Below are positions 5,711 through 6,469 of a DNA stretch of 6,469 nucleotides, piece after piece. The notes under the pieces are model-generated. The model did no database searches. It was not told the DNA's origin and saw nothing but the letters and a program-made list of their open reading frames with translations. Both the position numbers and the translations under genes were made by a program. Position 1 is the first letter of the stretch; each line of letters starts with the position of its first letter. Origin of the DNA: Microbacterium sp. (GTDB taxonomy: Bacteria > Actinomycetota > Actinomycetes > Actinomycetales > Microbacteriaceae); assembly GCA_003248845.1 (NCBI GenBank), contig QFPD01000129.1, forward strand, positions 1 to 6,469. Reading direction: 5' to 3'.

Positions 5711-6469
5711 GTGACCACGACCTCAGCGCCGAACCAGGCCACGCCCAGTCCCGTCCGCCGCGCGATCGGCATCACCCTCGCGGTCATCGCCGTCGTCGTG
5801 GTGGGCTTCTTCGTCTTCGCGAGCCTGTTCGCCGATTGGCTGTGGTTCGATCAACTGGGCTTCAGCGGCGTGCTCGTCACGCAGTGGACCGGCCGGGTCG
5901 TGATGTTCCTCGTGGGGTTCCTCGCGATGGCCCTCCCCGTCTTCGCGGCGATTCAACTCGCCTACCGGCTCCGCCCCGTCTACGCACGCCTGTCGTCGCA
6001 GCTCGACCACTACCAGGAAGTCGTAGAGCCGCTCCGCCGCCTCGCGATGTGGGGGATTCCGGTCTTCTTCGGCTTTTTCGCCGGTTTCGCCGCGTCTGCG
6101 CAGTGGGAGACGGTGTGGCTCTGGGCGAACGGCGTGGACACCGGCACGACCGACCCCGAGTTCCAGATGGACATCGGGTTCTACCTGTTCTCGGTCCCGT
6201 TCTTCTCGGCCGCGCTGGGCTTCGTCTCCGCGGTCCTCCTCGTCTGCCTCGGTGTCACGGCGCTCGTCAGCTACCTCTACGGGTCGGTGCGGGTCGGTCA
6301 GCGGGAGCTCCGGATCTCGAAGGCCGCACGTATCCAGCTCGCGATCATCGCCGGTCTCTACCTGCTCGTCCAGGGTGCGAGCCTCTGGCTCGACCGCTTC
6401 AAGACGCTCACCTCCTCGAGCGATCGCATCACGGGTGCGAGCTACGTGGACGTGCACGCCGTGATCCCC
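5711..6469 (+). CDS. UPF0182 family large integral membrane protein (3' partial, cut by the window edge)
   Basis: First 253 codons of an uninterrupted frame that reaches the right edge with no stop. Family members are typically near 1000 residues, so about three quarters lies outside. Predicted transmembrane helices fall at about 18-40, 61-83, 113-131, 160-190 (long, perhaps two) and 207-226. Family hallmarks visible are DWLWFDQLGFSGVL (42-55), the acidic DPEFQMDIGFYLFSVPF (148-164) and GASYVDVHAVIP (242-253). The function is unknown; the protein sits in the plasma membrane, and later parts of the family carry a large extracellular domain. The GTG at 5711 is chosen because AGGA (5700-5703), overlapping the upstream stop codon, lies 7 nt before it, and because the ATG at 5703 is out of this frame and stops at once. 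Nine bases separate it from the PDZ protease, as in the mycobacterial Rv3194c-Rv3193c pair, suggesting linked envelope roles. Naming is confident; role is not. Confidence 0.93.
   Translation, partial: MTTTSAPNQATPSPVRRAIGITLAVIAVVVVGFFVFASLFADWLWFDQLGFSGVLVTQWTGRVVMFLVGFLAMALPVFAAIQLAYRLRPVYARLSSQLDHYQEVVEPLRRLAMWGIPVFFGFFAGFAASAQWETVWLWANGVDTGTTDPEFQMDIGFYLFSVPFFSAALGFVSAVLLVCLGVTALVSYLYGSVRVGQRELRISKAARIQLAIIAGLYLLVQGASLWLDRFKTLTSSSDRITGASYVDVHAVIP

Noticed and set aside
5723..6457. Minus-strand open frame of 244 codons opposite the UPF0182 gene
   Set aside because: Highly charged E/R/D repeats typical of the complement of a hydrophobic coding sequence; the plus strand gives clear membrane helices and UPF0182 hallmarks.
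1..6469. Mobile element, phage, CRISPR or defence system
   Set aside because: No transposase, integrase, long direct repeats, tRNA edge or composition break was found; all six genes fit a conserved chromosomal neighbourhood.

Overview
The window is high-GC DNA with strong G/C third-position bias, GTG starts and tight gene packing. Gene content and order point to an actinobacterium, most likely Microbacteriaceae (Microbacterium-like); that placement is a judgement from protein style and synteny, not a search. Six protein-coding genes fill almost the whole window. No RNA gene, insertion sequence, CRISPR array or phage gene is visible. The only non-coding stretch above 100 bp is the divergent gap at 4445-4579.

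Layout: (1) On + , the 3' part of a NudC-type NAD(H) diphosphatase (1-531) overlaps by 4 bp a UvrD/PcrA-type helicase of the UvrD2 kind (528-2252). (2) On - , a two-gene unit transcribed leftward: a DUF2342 'zinc-dependent metalloprotease/hydrolase' family protein (4444-3029), then a zinc-binding cyclodehydratase-like (degenerate E1/ThiF-type) protein (2964-2089). The 3' end of the second gene runs 164 bp antisense into the 3' end of the helicase gene. (3) On + , divergent from this unit, a membrane-anchored PDZ/Lon-type (S16) serine protease (4580-5701) is followed after 9 bp by the 5' part of a large UPF0182 membrane protein gene (5711 to the window edge).

The order and relative orientation nudC, uvrD2 > < Rv3196-like, DUF2342 (Rv3195-like) < > PDZ protease (Rv3194c-like), UPF0182 (Rv3193c-like) match, from memory, the Mycobacterium tuberculosis Rv3193c-Rv3199c neighbourhood. 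The mycoredoxin, whiB7 and ABC1-kinase genes that lie there are missing here. This is therefore a conserved actinobacterial housekeeping neighbourhood in a compacted form, not an accessory island. Likely themes are NAD/NAD-cap turnover, DNA repair, and envelope proteolysis; the roles of the DUF2342, cyclodehydratase-like and UPF0182 proteins are not established.

The most interesting points are the antisense overlap that places the zinc-ligand codons of one gene opposite the end of the helicase gene, a helicase without the HRDC tail of mycobacterial UvrD2, a DUF2342 protein whose HExxH-like site reads RELAH, and a strongly over-represented octamer (GGATGCCG, 11 copies on the two strands). I see no convincing new defence, RiPP or mobile system.
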